Source: a virus. Taken from it: 33,116 nt of DNA. Within the stretch, counting starts at the first letter, position 1. Each line of letters opens with the position of its first letter. Both the position numbers and the translations under genes were made by a program. This document shows positions 7,753 through 15,483 of the stretch, piece after piece. The notes beneath the pieces were generated by a model. The model saw nothing but the letters and a program-made list of their open reading frames with translations, made no database searches and was not told where the DNA came from. The DNA is taken from IMG/VR virus record IMGVR_UViG_3300021963_000407, positions 1 through 33,116 of that record; one strand, given 5' to 3'.

Positions 7753-9546
7753 TCAGTCAAACCTAGAACTCATATTATCCTGTGCTCTTTTTCTAGCAGC
7801 ACGAATCTTTTCTACTTTTTGTGCAGGTGATGTAGGAGCACCATACTCACCAGCAGCAGGTGGTTTTTTACCAGGAACTTTTTTCTGACCTCTTGGTTTA
7901 ACACCCATTCTACCAGTTCCCATTGATTTTGCAACCAATTCAAATGCTGGATTGCGTGGTTTTCTTGGAGTTCCTGCTACCTTGTCTTCCTTTCTTCTTT
8001 CATCAATCACTTCACCTTCTGGTTCATAAGAATTTTTTAAACCAAGATATTTCTGTGATGCTGCGCTTGGTCCCTTATTAAAATAAGTAACATTTTTAGG
8101 CATCGATGCACTACCAGGAAGAACTGCATTTACAGCGTCAACTTTTTTTTGACTTGCTCTATTAGTTGCATCAACTACATCTTTTGTAAGACGAATTGGA
8201 TTTGGAATTGGTGTTGGCCCAAGATATCCATCACCAGGTTTTTCTTGAAGTTGCTCACCTTCTGGTTCATAGGACATTTTAAGTCCCATCGCTCTTAACT
8301 TATTCTTTGCCAGATTAAGTTTAGTTGGGATTTCTCTAGGATCCTCAACACCACCTTCACTCTTCTTGAGTTTTGGTTCTTTTTTATCTTCACAACCACA
8401 TGCTTCTTCCTTCACCGCTTTATTTTTTGCCTTCCAAGCAGTAGCATAAGCAATCGATCTTTCTTTTTTAGTTAACCCTCCATCTGCATATCCTGCTTTA
8501 ATATGCTTAACCATACGCTCATACTTAGCACCTGGAGGTGCCTTTTCAATTAACTCCTCACCATCAGTTTCAACTTCTTCTTGGGAAAGGGGAATACCCT
8601 TTTGAAGTTGCTGAAGTTTTGCCATCAAAGTCTTCTTCTGAAGGGCAACAGTTTGCTTATCCTGAGCAGCATCCTTTTTTTCAGCATCTGCTTTTTTATC
8701 TTCTTTCTTTTCCTCTTCTTTTCCTTCTTTAATACCTCTATCAGAATCTGGGAAAACTTTAATAAGATTGGAATTATTTACACCTTCTCCCGTCAACTTT
8801 TTTTCACTCTTTTCCTCTTTCTTTTTTTCAATCAACTCGGCAAATCCATTTTGCCAATTGTAATCTTCTTTACGAGTAGCAATTGCTTTACCAACTGCCT
8901 TACGACGCTTCATCAGATACTTATCAGACTTATCATGATCACCATCATTATCAACATCTTTATCTTCCTGCCCAACAGGATCTAATCCCTTACCTGCTTT
9001 TGCCTTTGCAGTTGAAGATCCTTTTGCTTTCTCAGACTTTGTTGGTTCACCATATCCAGTCATTTCTACAGAAGAAATATTTGGATTAGCGCGAAGTTCA
9101 GAGATTTTGGCACGAGTCGCCATTCTGACATATGAATTGCCAGTCTTCTTGTCAGTAACTCTTACTTTATATTTTGTATCCTCAGACTCTTCAAGTTGAA
9201 GTAAATAAGCATCTTCTACTTCTTCTACTACTTTTTGCTCAACTTCCCCAGTTACGAATACATTGTATAATGCAGATACAACCGACTCTGTTGCAAGTCT
9301 CTTTGTATCTACAAGATCCTCACCAAGAAGCATTTGCTTTGCTCTTGCCTTTACTGCTGGAGCAGCAGATGACTTAGCAAGTTGTGCAGCATATGCTTTT
9401 TTTACGGTAACAGGATCGGACTTTCCACCCGCCTTAGCAGACATGGCCTGCTTTACCTTATAACGGGTATCATAAGCCAGCTGTCTTGCTTGCTTTTCAA
9501 TTTTTTCCTTTGCTCCACCGGCAGGAGCTGCTGTAGGTTTATCCAT
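7753..9546 (-). CDS. Large Lys/Glu-rich repeat-bearing protein, putative internal virion protein
   Basis: This 597-residue protein is strongly biased to Lys, Glu and Ala. Residues 10-75 form a basic helical region; 126-172 hold a compact segment (YKVRVTDKKTG...SSVEMTGYGEP) that I recall from other marine T4-like virion proteins. Residues 197-208 (DVDNDGDHDKSD) have the Asp spacing of an EF-hand calcium loop. Around 420 and 501 lie two copies of GLK-x-SYEPEGE followed by LQE or IDE. The (L/I)-x-E sites (LQE, IDE, LIE) match the cleavage preference of the T4 prohead protease gp21, so it may be cut during head maturation; that is inference. Late-promoter match CATAAATA lies 33 bases upstream. 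No good ribosome site is visible. Confidence 0.78.
   Translation of the reverse strand: MDKPTAAPAGGAKEKIEKQARQLAYDTRYKVKQAMSAKAGGKSDPVTVKKAYAAQLAKSSAAPAVKARAKQMLLGEDLVDTKRLATESVVSALYNVFVTGEVEQKVVEEVEDAYLLQLEESEDTKYKVRVTDKKTGNSYVRMATRAKISELRANPNISSVEMTGYGEPTKSEKAKGSSTAKAKAGKGLDPVGQEDKDVDNDGDHDKSDKYLMKRRKAVGKAIATRKEDYNWQNGFAELIEKKKEEKSEKKLTGEGVNNSNLIKVFPDSDRGIKEGKEEEKKEDKKADAEKKDAAQDKQTVALQKKTLMAKLQQLQKGIPLSQEEVETDGEELIEKAPPGAKYERMVKHIKAGYADGGLTKKERSIAYATAWKAKNKAVKEEACGCEDKKEPKLKKSEGGVEDPREIPTKLNLAKNKLRAMGLKMSYEPEGEQLQEKPGDGYLGPTPIPNPIRLTKDVVDATNRASQKKVDAVNAVLPGSASMPKNVTYFNKGPSAASQKYLGLKNSYEPEGEVIDERRKEDKVAGTPRKPRNPAFELVAKSMGTGRMGVKPRGQKKVPGKKPPAAGEYGAPTSPAQKVEKIRAARKRAQDNMSSRFD
8002..8042 (-). 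repeat. SYEPEGE repeat, copy 2
   Basis: Encodes LGLKNSYEPEGEVIDE, matching copy 1 at 8241..8286 in LGLK-type start, SYEPEGE and the (L/I)-x-E end. A shorter relative (NSYEPED) is encoded near 398..421. Confidence 0.75.
8241..8286 (-). repeat. SYEPEGE repeat, copy 1
   Basis: Encodes MGLKMSYEPEGEQLQE. Similar to copy 2 at 8002..8042; both contain a potential prohead-protease site directly after the repeat. Confidence 0.75.
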
Positions 9547-9558
9547 TAGGAGATTTAA

Positions 9559-10824
9559 TTACTTATTCTTTCTATACTTATTTATGAAATTCAATCCAAA
9601 ATTGATTTGACCATATGCAAGATTCTCTTTTCCAAGTTCAGATCCTTTGGTTTGCTGCTCCACATACTTCGTATAACCAGAAGTCCCAGAAAGAGTATTA
9701 GGTTTTCCAGGAAGTCTCATCTTGCGATCCATTCTTTTTTCTTGATATGCTTCAGTCACATCTTTAATCCAAGACTTAAACATAATATGATCTTCGGTTA
9801 CACAAATCAGATAATTGGTTCCACGACGAATAATGCGACCAACTAAACCAGTATTCAGATTTTCTACAAGTTGTCCAACCTGATAAATCTTCTCTTGAAT
9901 ATAATTTTCACGAAGATTTACCCAATCAAATTTAGGTGCAATTTCCCATAGACTCCAACCCTCTTTAATTTGCATCGCAGAACGAAGAGTATTATAAAGT
10001 TCTCTTGCCTGCTTTTCATTCATCGATGCAGGTACACCCTTACGGAATGTTTTATAATCACCCTCTGCTGCTGCCTTTCTCTGCTTTGATGCAGACATTC
10101 CAGTTACATCATCATCAGAATCTGGATCTCTTTCTCCAGCAGAACGAACTTCTACATTATCGAACTGATAAAGTTTTCCATTATAACTACCAGTCAATTT
10201 CTCAAATTCCTTGACTCGATCTGCGCCACCAATAATTCTTACATTTGTATAACCATCCATATGTGCTTTCTTGAGCACATCAAAGATGGTGCGATTTGCA
10301 GTATCATTGACGATCCTCTCACTATGCTGAGGAAACATTTGCCTCATCACAGAAACTTTGGTGTCAGGATCTAATGGATTTTTTTTCTTATCCTGACTTC
10401 TTGAAGGTACAATAACATAGTCTCCATCATCAGAAGACTTTGCCACAGTATCTAAAAGTTTTTCATGCCCAGTCGTTGGTGGATTGAAACGACCAAAAGC
10501 AATTGTAAGAGTTCCTTTAGTTTTTTCTACTTCTGGTGGAACCATTTCAACAGGTTGTTGTGCCTGTGGTTCCTGCTGTGGTGCAGGTTCTTGCGTTGGT
10601 TGAGATAAGTTCTTTTCCTGATCAGTCTGTACTGGATCTTTAGCACCAACCTTTTGACGCTTATTATAAAACTTCAGTTGACCTTTTTCCGTCTTCGCAA
10701 CAAACTCACCAGTTTTTTTATCATACCAACCACCATGCCCATCACCAACCAATCCCATACGCTGAGCTTGCTGAACAGCGGTTGATGCTGCTGCTTCGGA
10801 CAAAAATTGGAAAAGGTTTTTCAT
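9559..10824 (-). CDS. Nucleotidyltransferase with a capsid-targeting leader
   Basis: Residues 1-11 (MKNLFQFLSEA) match the leader of T4 internal proteins (MKTYQEFIAEA) and carry the gp21-type cleavage site LSE|A. After a small aromatic segment (GGWYDKKTGEFVA) and a Gln/Pro-rich linker (61-95) comes a cytidylyltransferase-like nucleotidyltransferase fold: TLTIAFGRFNPPTTGH (105-120, HxGH-type nucleotide site) and SASKQRKAA (244-252, counterpart of the ISSTxxR motif). The C-terminal part has a KOW/SH3-like strand region (VGQLVENLNTGLVGRIIRRG, about 316-335). Such folds include NMN and pantetheine-phosphate adenylyltransferases, but the substrate cannot be read here. It ends 12 bases before the next gene and overlaps the upstream one by one base. 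Confidence 0.85.
   Translation of the reverse strand: MKNLFQFLSEAAASTAVQQAQRMGLVGDGHGGWYDKKTGEFVAKTEKGQLKFYNKRQKVGAKDPVQTDQEKNLSQPTQEPAPQQEPQAQQPVEMVPPEVEKTKGTLTIAFGRFNPPTTGHEKLLDTVAKSSDDGDYVIVPSRSQDKKKNPLDPDTKVSVMRQMFPQHSERIVNDTANRTIFDVLKKAHMDGYTNVRIIGGADRVKEFEKLTGSYNGKLYQFDNVEVRSAGERDPDSDDDVTGMSASKQRKAAAEGDYKTFRKGVPASMNEKQARELYNTLRSAMQIKEGWSLWEIAPKFDWVNLRENYIQEKIYQVGQLVENLNTGLVGRIIRRGTNYLICVTEDHIMFKSWIKDVTEAYQEKRMDRKMRLPGKPNTLSGTSGYTKYVEQQTKGSELGKENLAYGQINFGLNFINKYRKNK
9579..9586 (-). promoter_or_regulatory. Late promoter, CATAAATA
   Basis: One mismatch from TATAAATA, located inside the 3' end of the nucleotidyltransferase gene and 33 bases before the ATG at 9546. Confidence 0.55.
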
Positions 10825-11048
10825 TACTTACAGATTTCAGTAGTTATTGCTCGTTCGTTTGCAACAATGTATCTGAGGACACTATTCCTCATTTTCTTAT
10901 ATTTATTCATTTCTCTATCCGACTTACATAAAGAAATCTTTTTATCAAAAGTCATGTAGACATGTGCTAAGAGATCATTGTACCTTGCACCTCTAGTCTT
11001 AGATGGTGATTCAAATGATTTAATGATATCTTGTATTTGAGAATTCAT
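10824..11048 (-). CDS. Small conserved helical protein, unknown function
   Basis: A 74-residue basic protein with two predicted helices (SQIQDIIKSFESP and RYNDLLAHVYMTFDKKI) and a third near the end (MRNSVLRYIVANERA). I recall short proteins of this pattern (RY-x-D-x-L-x-H and KMRNSVL) in marine T4-like phages, without an assigned role. It overlaps its upstream neighbour by 4 bases (ATGA) and the next gene by one base (TAATG), so it is made in fixed ratio with the putative nuclease and the nucleotidyltransferase. Confidence 0.75.
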   Translation of the reverse strand: MNSQIQDIIKSFESPSKTRGARYNDLLAHVYMTFDKKISLCKSDREMNKYKKMRNSVLRYIVANERAITTEICK

Positions 11049-12328
11049 TTTTTCTTCACTTTATTAAATTTAACTGCAAGATTTGAGAATTGTCCTAATT
11101 TATGAGTAGCGCCAACTTTATTTGTTCTAGTTGTAAAATCCAATTCTAATCTAGATCCATCGGTTAATGTAATATTCCAAGATTGTTTGGAGGATCCTGT
11201 TGCAGGGGCTGCTACAATTCCCCTTACAGATGCTAAAGCTTCAACTAATAAGTCACTGGATTTATCACGTCTTGCAGTCGATTGTGTTGTTTTAACAACC
11301 ACCAATGGAACATCTTGCTGCTGTTGAGCTACTTTCTCCAATAGCCACTTTCTAGTTTTTGCAAAATCACTATTCAATAGATTAATCAACTCTTGTTTTA
11401 TTATAGCAAGATTTTTATCATAAAGAGCATCATAACCCTGAGGATTCATCTTTTCATATTCATATGTTTTTAGTGCGAGAGTATTTTTACCCCAATTTTT
11501 CTTATCATCCTCAGTAATTCCAGGAATCTGAAGATATTGAGGCCAGAGTTTATCTTTTAATTTTTCATACTCAGACACTTTTCCATAAAATTCAAAAATT
11601 GGTTTTACATAAGTATTAAGTTTTGGTTCATCAGTTGTTTCACCACCTGCCTTTAAACTTACACCTAATATTTTGCCGTTTGCAAATTGAAGAAAAATAT
11701 CACCAGGATGATTTGCCATAACTCCTTTAGGTTTGGCACGATAACCCCAATAAACTCTAGAAATTGGATGTGCTCGATTAACACCTTCAATCCATCTTAA
11801 CACATTAATTGCATTTCTAACTTTCTCTTCAAACTTACCAGTTTCTGCTTTATCAATAAACTCCTTACCGGAAGCAGCATCTCTTGGATTTAGATAACAA
11901 GGTAAATTTGGTTTATTATTCTGTATAATCCTATTGTAAAAATCTTTTGTATTTTTTATGGTTTTAGATGAGATGCCAGTCGTAAATGCTATACACGGAA
12001 ATAATTCTGTAATAGAAGCATTTAACGTCGTCTGGGACATTCCCCCACGTTTAGGTTTGTATATGAAGGTATGCGTAACTTGATCAATTTGGCATTGTGT
12101 AACTGCCATAGATGATTCACCACTTTGTTTCCTGGTTACAGGACCAACTTGAGCGGATTTTAATTTTTGCTCTACAATATTTCTTGTAGATTCTCTATCA
12201 TCAGATTTAATAACATATTTGACTGCTCTGGCACTAGCAGTTTTAACCGTAATATCAATACCTTTAATACTTTCCTTTACACTTTGAAGTGCAGAGTTAA
12301 GTTGAAGTAACTTATTACCTGTTACCAT
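11045..12328 (-). CDS. Phage protein with a possible PD-(D/E)XK nuclease site
   Basis: This 427-residue protein is not one I can name. Residues 83-110 (THTFIYKPKRGGMSQTTLNA then ITELFP) and the middle (HPGDIFLQFANGKILGVSLK, residues 207-226) look well conserved. In the latter, Asp210 followed by a strand and S-L-K (224-226) fits the D...(E/Q/S)-x-K pattern of PD-(D/E)XK nucleases, with KLNTYVKP next. The C-terminal third has a Gln-rich linker and a basic end (KFNKVKKK). It is the first gene after the tRNAs and heads the cluster leading into putative virion proteins. The nuclease assignment is inference; a structural or packaging accessory role is equally possible. Confidence 0.72.
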   Translation of the reverse strand: MVTGNKLLQLNSALQSVKESIKGIDITVKTASARAVKYVIKSDDRESTRNIVEQKLKSAQVGPVTRKQSGESSMAVTQCQIDQVTHTFIYKPKRGGMSQTTLNASITELFPCIAFTTGISSKTIKNTKDFYNRIIQNNKPNLPCYLNPRDAASGKEFIDKAETGKFEEKVRNAINVLRWIEGVNRAHPISRVYWGYRAKPKGVMANHPGDIFLQFANGKILGVSLKAGGETTDEPKLNTYVKPIFEFYGKVSEYEKLKDKLWPQYLQIPGITEDDKKNWGKNTLALKTYEYEKMNPQGYDALYDKNLAIIKQELINLLNSDFAKTRKWLLEKVAQQQQDVPLVVVKTTQSTARRDKSSDLLVEALASVRGIVAAPATGSSKQSWNITLTDGSRLELDFTTRTNKVGATHKLGQFSNLAVKFNKVKKK

Positions 12329-12337
12329 TTTTATTTT

Positions 12338-12345
12338 TATTTAGA
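12338..12345 (-). promoter_or_regulatory. Possible late promoter, TCTAAATA, abutting tRNA-Leu
   Basis: TCTAAATA on the minus strand starts at the first base past the tRNA-Leu discriminator. It is only 10 bases before the ATG at 12328, so a transcript from it would be nearly leaderless; the short spacing makes this weaker than the other matches. Confidence 0.3.
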
Positions 12346-12425
12346 TGCCCAAGAGAGGACTCGAACCTCCACGCCGAAGCACATGATCCTAAGTCATGCG
12401 TGTATACCAATTTCACCACTTGGGC
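12346..12425 (-). tRNA. tRNA-Leu (anticodon UAG)
   Basis: Read on the minus strand, a 7-bp acceptor stem (GCCCAAG with CTTGGGC), D-arm with TTGGTA, anticodon stem CATGA/TCATG around CTTAGGA (anticodon TAG), a short variable arm with a TTCG loop, and a T-arm with GGTTCGAGTCC fold into a class II tRNA of 80 bases. The discriminator is A, as expected for leucine. The CCA end is not encoded. It reads CUA codons and would help translation of an AT-rich phage genome. Confidence 0.95.
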
Positions 12426-12428
12426 ATT

Positions 12429-12445
12429 ATTCGCTATTTGCGAAT
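12429..12445 (-). other. Perfect 6-bp hairpin between the two tRNA genes
   Basis: ATTCGC and GCGAAT pair around a 5-base loop, filling the spacer between the tRNAs and ending on the discriminator base of tRNA-Ala. It could mark an RNase cut site for maturing the tRNA pair; this is inference. Confidence 0.6.
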
Positions 12446-12517
12446 GGAGAATAGGGGACTCGAACCCCTCACCCCTGCCGTGCAAAGGCAGTGCTCTACC
12501 AAATGAGCTAATTCCCC
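12445..12517 (-). tRNA. tRNA-Ala (anticodon UGC)
   Basis: A 73-base cloverleaf: acceptor GGGGAAT with ATTCTCC, in which the third pair is the G3:U70 wobble that marks tRNA-Ala; D-arm with TTTGGTAGAGC; anticodon stem CTGCC/GGCAG around TTTGCAC (anticodon TGC); T-arm GGGGTTCGAGTCCCC; discriminator A. The CCA end is not encoded. It lies 19 bases upstream of tRNA-Leu on the same transcript. Confidence 0.96.
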
Positions 12518-12520
12518 ATG

Positions 12521-12534
12521 AAGCCCGAAGGCTT
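12521..12534 (-). other. UUCG-capped hairpin before tRNA-Ala
   Basis: AAGCC, TTCG, GGCTT form a perfect 5-bp stem with a C(UUCG)G tetraloop. It overlaps the stop codon of the 55-residue ORF and ends 3 bases before the tRNA. No T-run follows, so it is more likely a stability or processing hairpin than a terminator. Confidence 0.6.
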
Positions 12535-12700
12535 ATTGTACTACAGCACTAATGGCATTGTCAATATCTTGAATGACTGAACGGATATCAACAATACGCT
12601 CAGGGGTATGATCAAGACCATATCCCCTTTGTTCTTCAAACAGAACTTGACGAACTGCTGCAGCAGAACGAACATCAAGTTTAATAGTTACTTTTTTCAT
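12533..12700 (-). CDS. Small conserved protein after mazG, unknown function
   Basis: A 55-residue ORF (MKKVTIKLDVRSAAAV... ending NAISAVVQ) whose ATG overlaps the mazG stop as ATGA (12697..12700). The motif KLDVRSAAAVRQVLFEEQ followed by PERIVDIRSVIQDID is one I recall in short T4-like phage proteins with no assigned function. It looks like a strand followed by two helices. The tight coupling and the recognisable pattern argue that it is a real gene. It is the last coding gene of the long replication cluster before the tRNAs. Confidence 0.75.
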   Translation of the reverse strand: MKKVTIKLDVRSAAAVRQVLFEEQRGYGLDHTPERIVDIRSVIQDIDNAISAVVQ

Positions 12701-13113
12701 CGGTCATCAGCGGCGCGATTTTCAGAGAAATAAACATCAAACGCACCTTCAGGATAACGCTTGAGAAGTTTTTGAACATTACGAGCAACCACTTCGTCGA
12801 GAGTTACTTCAAGTGCCATACAAGCCTGAGCAACATACCACATGATATCACCCAATTCAATAATCATATGCTCACGATTATCTTCATTAAATGGTTTGCC
12901 TTGGAAGATCATTTTCTTCACAATCTCCATAAACTCACCACCTTCGGCATTGATACCAACGGCAGCAGTCAGAAGACGTTCAATATTAGCACCTTTCTCA
13001 TCCAGTGCGACAAGACGATCTGAAAGAGAGAGAAAGTCTTTAGATGCATCTGAAGTTACAGCATCCACAAACTCTGCATACTTATCAAAATTAACGTGTC
13101 TAGCAGTTTCCAT
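12697..13113 (-). CDS. mazG: MazG-like nucleotide pyrophosphohydrolase
   Basis: The 138-residue helical protein shows the all-alpha NTP pyrophosphatase motifs: GGEFMEIVKKMIFQGK (E-x2-E with the following Lys) and, about 25 residues on, MIIELGDIMWYVAQACMAL (E-x2-D). Family members hydrolyse (d)NTPs, and phage versions are thought to remove dUTP/dGTP-type nucleotides or tune (p)ppGpp-like signals; which one applies here cannot be seen. It is a single-domain form, shorter than bacterial MazG. The start overlaps the helicase 41 stop (TAATG), placing it with the replication genes. Confidence 0.88.
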   Translation of the reverse strand: METARHVNFDKYAEFVDAVTSDASKDFLSLSDRLVALDEKGANIERLLTAAVGINAEGGEFMEIVKKMIFQGKPFNEDNREHMIIELGDIMWYVAQACMALEVTLDEVVARNVQKLLKRYPEGAFDVYFSENRAADDR

Positions 13114-14489
13114 TAAAATTTAAATCCTTCAAACGACTTTTTAGGTTTCTTGTCCTCATCATTATACTCGTCATCCTGTCCAGAGTCAAGTATGTCTTTT
13201 TGAGCAGACTGTTCACAATCATACAATCTCATCTTTGCTCTGTCAATGCCCACAATAAAACGCTTGTAGATAGTGGGGTCATTATATCGATTCTTAAGTT
13301 GTTTCACCATAATCTGTCCCAACTGCTCAAGCTCTTCAGTGCTAATAAGGGCAAACATAAGATCAGCAGTAGCAGGCAAACCAAAGGACTCAGAAGTATC
13401 AGTAAGTTCAACATCACTACTACCAAAACCTGAACGGGTGGTCTGAGTAGCGGAGACAATTGGGACATTAAACTCCACTGCGAGTCCTCTAAGTTCCTCA
13501 GCAATAGCCTTGATATACGAATATGAATTAACAGAAAGGTTTGACTTATACCTGCTGGAAGCACATATATTAAGGTAATCAATGAAAATAATATCAGGTC
13601 TAAATGACTTCTTAAGTGCCAACTCATTAAGCAATGCCTTAAAGTGTCCACTATGAGCAGAGGCAGTTGGATACTCCTTAATTATAAGAGTTCCCTGCGT
13701 CTTCTTAGATAAGTTTGTAACCTTATTTTCAAACATCTGGCGCGGGAGATCAACCAGTTGCTGAATCGGTACATTGAGAAGGTTTGCATCAATTCTTTCT
13801 GCAATTCGCTCTTCCGCCATTTCAAGAGTGATATAGAGAACGTTCCTGCCTTGCAATAAGACGGAACTAGCCACATGACACATGAATAGCGATTTCCCAA
13901 CGCCCGTCCCAGCGAGAGCGATATTGAGAGTCTTATTAGGGAGACCACCCTTTGTGATTTTGTTGAAATATTCCAGATCAAATTCGATCTTATCTTCCTG
14001 ACGGTGGTAAAACTCATATCGCTCCTCATAGTTTTGAAGATAATCGTGTCCGATATTGTTATCAAAACTTACAGCAAGAGCATCCGATAGAATGCTTGGA
14101 ATTGCATCACGATTCTTATCTTTGTTGTTTCCATCAGCAATATGAATAGACTCCATTAGTGCCAAGTAAATAGCACGATCACGGCACCACTTCTCAGTTG
14201 TATCAAGCAACCACTGCTTATCTACAGGAGAATCATTAAGAGAAGTATTAATTTCTCTAATTTCTTTAATCTGATCTTCTGTTAAATCGGTGCGATTCTC
14301 TACCTCAATATTAAGTGCTTCGATTGTAATTGCCGAACCATATTTAACAATAAATTGGACAATCTCTTCAAAAATAACCTTTTCGGACTTTTGCTCAAAA
14401 TAATTTGGTTGTATGAAAGGTATGACCTTGCGTGAATAGTCTTCATTAAATACTAAGTTTCTGAGAATAGTTGCCTCAATTCGTTCCAT
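13113..14489 (-). CDS. 41: Replicative DNA helicase (T4 gp41-like)
   Basis: This DnaB-type hexameric helicase unwinds the fork and works with primase 61. From the ATG at 14489 it has 458 residues. An N-terminal helical domain has ILRNLVFNEDYSRKVIPFI and SFDNNIGHDYLQNYEERYEF as in T4 gp41. The RecA-fold core has Walker A GTGVGKS (about 194-200), YITLEMAEE, Walker B-like DIIFIDYLNI, and SATQTTRSGFG with DTSESFGLPATADLMF. The C-terminus is acidic, ending FEGFKF. The frame stays open to a TTG at 14519, but MERIEATILRNL aligns with the T4 start. It overlaps uvsX by 14 bases and mazG by one. Confidence 0.95.
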   Translation of the reverse strand: MERIEATILRNLVFNEDYSRKVIPFIQPNYFEQKSEKVIFEEIVQFIVKYGSAITIEALNIEVENRTDLTEDQIKEIREINTSLNDSPVDKQWLLDTTEKWCRDRAIYLALMESIHIADGNNKDKNRDAIPSILSDALAVSFDNNIGHDYLQNYEERYEFYHRQEDKIEFDLEYFNKITKGGLPNKTLNIALAGTGVGKSLFMCHVASSVLLQGRNVLYITLEMAEERIAERIDANLLNVPIQQLVDLPRQMFENKVTNLSKKTQGTLIIKEYPTASAHSGHFKALLNELALKKSFRPDIIFIDYLNICASSRYKSNLSVNSYSYIKAIAEELRGLAVEFNVPIVSATQTTRSGFGSSDVELTDTSESFGLPATADLMFALISTEELEQLGQIMVKQLKNRYNDPTIYKRFIVGIDRAKMRLYDCEQSAQKDILDSGQDDEYNDEDKKPKKSFEGFKF

Positions 14490-15483
14490 AAGAGAATTCT
14501 TTTTTCGCGGCAGCATCAAGTTGCTGCATTACTTCTTCGGTAAAATATTGATCTGGGTTTTTTAAGATCTCTTTCGCATAAAGTTTTTTACCATTGATCT
14601 CATAACGCCCCGCAGTATTTTTCCAGAGTCCAGCGAGTTCCCCGAGTTCCAGAAGACCATAATAGCGATCAAGACCGCGCTCATCATAAAATAGACGGAT
14701 TTCAACTTGTTGGTTCTCCTTACTCAAACGCGACTTAGCAGTCTTTGCTTTGATAATGTTTCCAATGACTTCTTTTCCATCTTTCTCTTTCGATTTGCTG
14801 AGATAGATAATAGTAGAAGCGGCATACTTAAGACCACTACCACCACCCATTTCTTTTGTAGGAACGTAAGCGCCAATAACATCGTAGGTGTGGTTAGTTA
14901 CAATCATAGGGATGTTTGCCTGCCCCAACTTGAGAGTGAGCATACGGAATGCACCTTTGACCAGTTGGGATTTGGTCATGTCACGAACTTGTTTATCGTT
15001 GAGTGCGTCAGTAATCTCTTTCTCAGTGGAAAGCATACCTAGAGAGTCTAGCACAAACATACATGGTTTGCGTTCCTCTACAGGTTTTTTTAAGTAAATA
15101 TCTACTGCCTTGAGTGCTTTTCCACGAAACTCTTCTATGGTGACAACATTAACCACGACAAGGCGTGATGTGTCAATGCCGCGTGACTCCAAGAGTGATT
15201 TTGTAATGGCAGCCTCAGTATCAAAGTAGAGACAATAACCATCGGGGTTAGTATCAAGAAAATTCTTAACCACAGCGAGAGAAAAGAAAGTCTTTCCAGT
15301 AGAAGACTCTCCAGCAATAGCAGTAATCTTATTGCCAGATACACCACCAAATATGCTACCTGAAACCAGTGCATTAAAAATATACGAACCTGTGTCAACA
15401 TAAGTTTCGGTCTCATCAATATCTGATGCGAGTTTGGTATACTCACCACCAACTTCTTTTACAATTTCTTTAAGAAAGTCCAT
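14476..15483 (-). CDS. uvsX: RecA-like strand-exchange protein UvsX
   Basis: UvsX coats single-stranded DNA and catalyses homologous pairing for recombination-dependent replication and repair. The 335-residue product has Walker A GESSTGKT (58-65), YFDTEAAITKS, Walker B CMFVLDSLGML, VTNHTYDVIGAYVPTKEMGGG (loop L2 region) and IIYLSKSKEKDG. Length and order match T4 UvsX (about 390) with a shorter C-terminus. The start at 15483 is supported by AAGGAG 7 bases before the ATG. The upstream tiny gene ends 14 bases inside it, and helicase 41 starts before its stop. Confidence 0.96.
   Translation of the reverse strand: MDFLKEIVKEVGGEYTKLASDIDETETYVDTGSYIFNALVSGSIFGGVSGNKITAIAGESSTGKTFFSLAVVKNFLDTNPDGYCLYFDTEAAITKSLLESRGIDTSRLVVVNVVTIEEFRGKALKAVDIYLKKPVEERKPCMFVLDSLGMLSTEKEITDALNDKQVRDMTKSQLVKGAFRMLTLKLGQANIPMIVTNHTYDVIGAYVPTKEMGGGSGLKYAASTIIYLSKSKEKDGKEVIGNIIKAKTAKSRLSKENQQVEIRLFYDERGLDRYYGLLELGELAGLWKNTAGRYEINGKKLYAKEILKNPDQYFTEEVMQQLDAAAKKEFSYGTN

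Noticed and set aside
8538-9463. Several hydrophobic plus-strand open frames resembling membrane proteins
   Set aside because: They are reverse readings of the Lys/Glu-rich 597-residue gene; Lys and Glu codons give Phe, Leu and Ser on the other strand.
12521-12534. UUCG hairpin as a terminator for the replication cluster
   Set aside because: No T-run follows, and the tRNA-Ala begins 3 bases later; termination would cut off the tRNAs.
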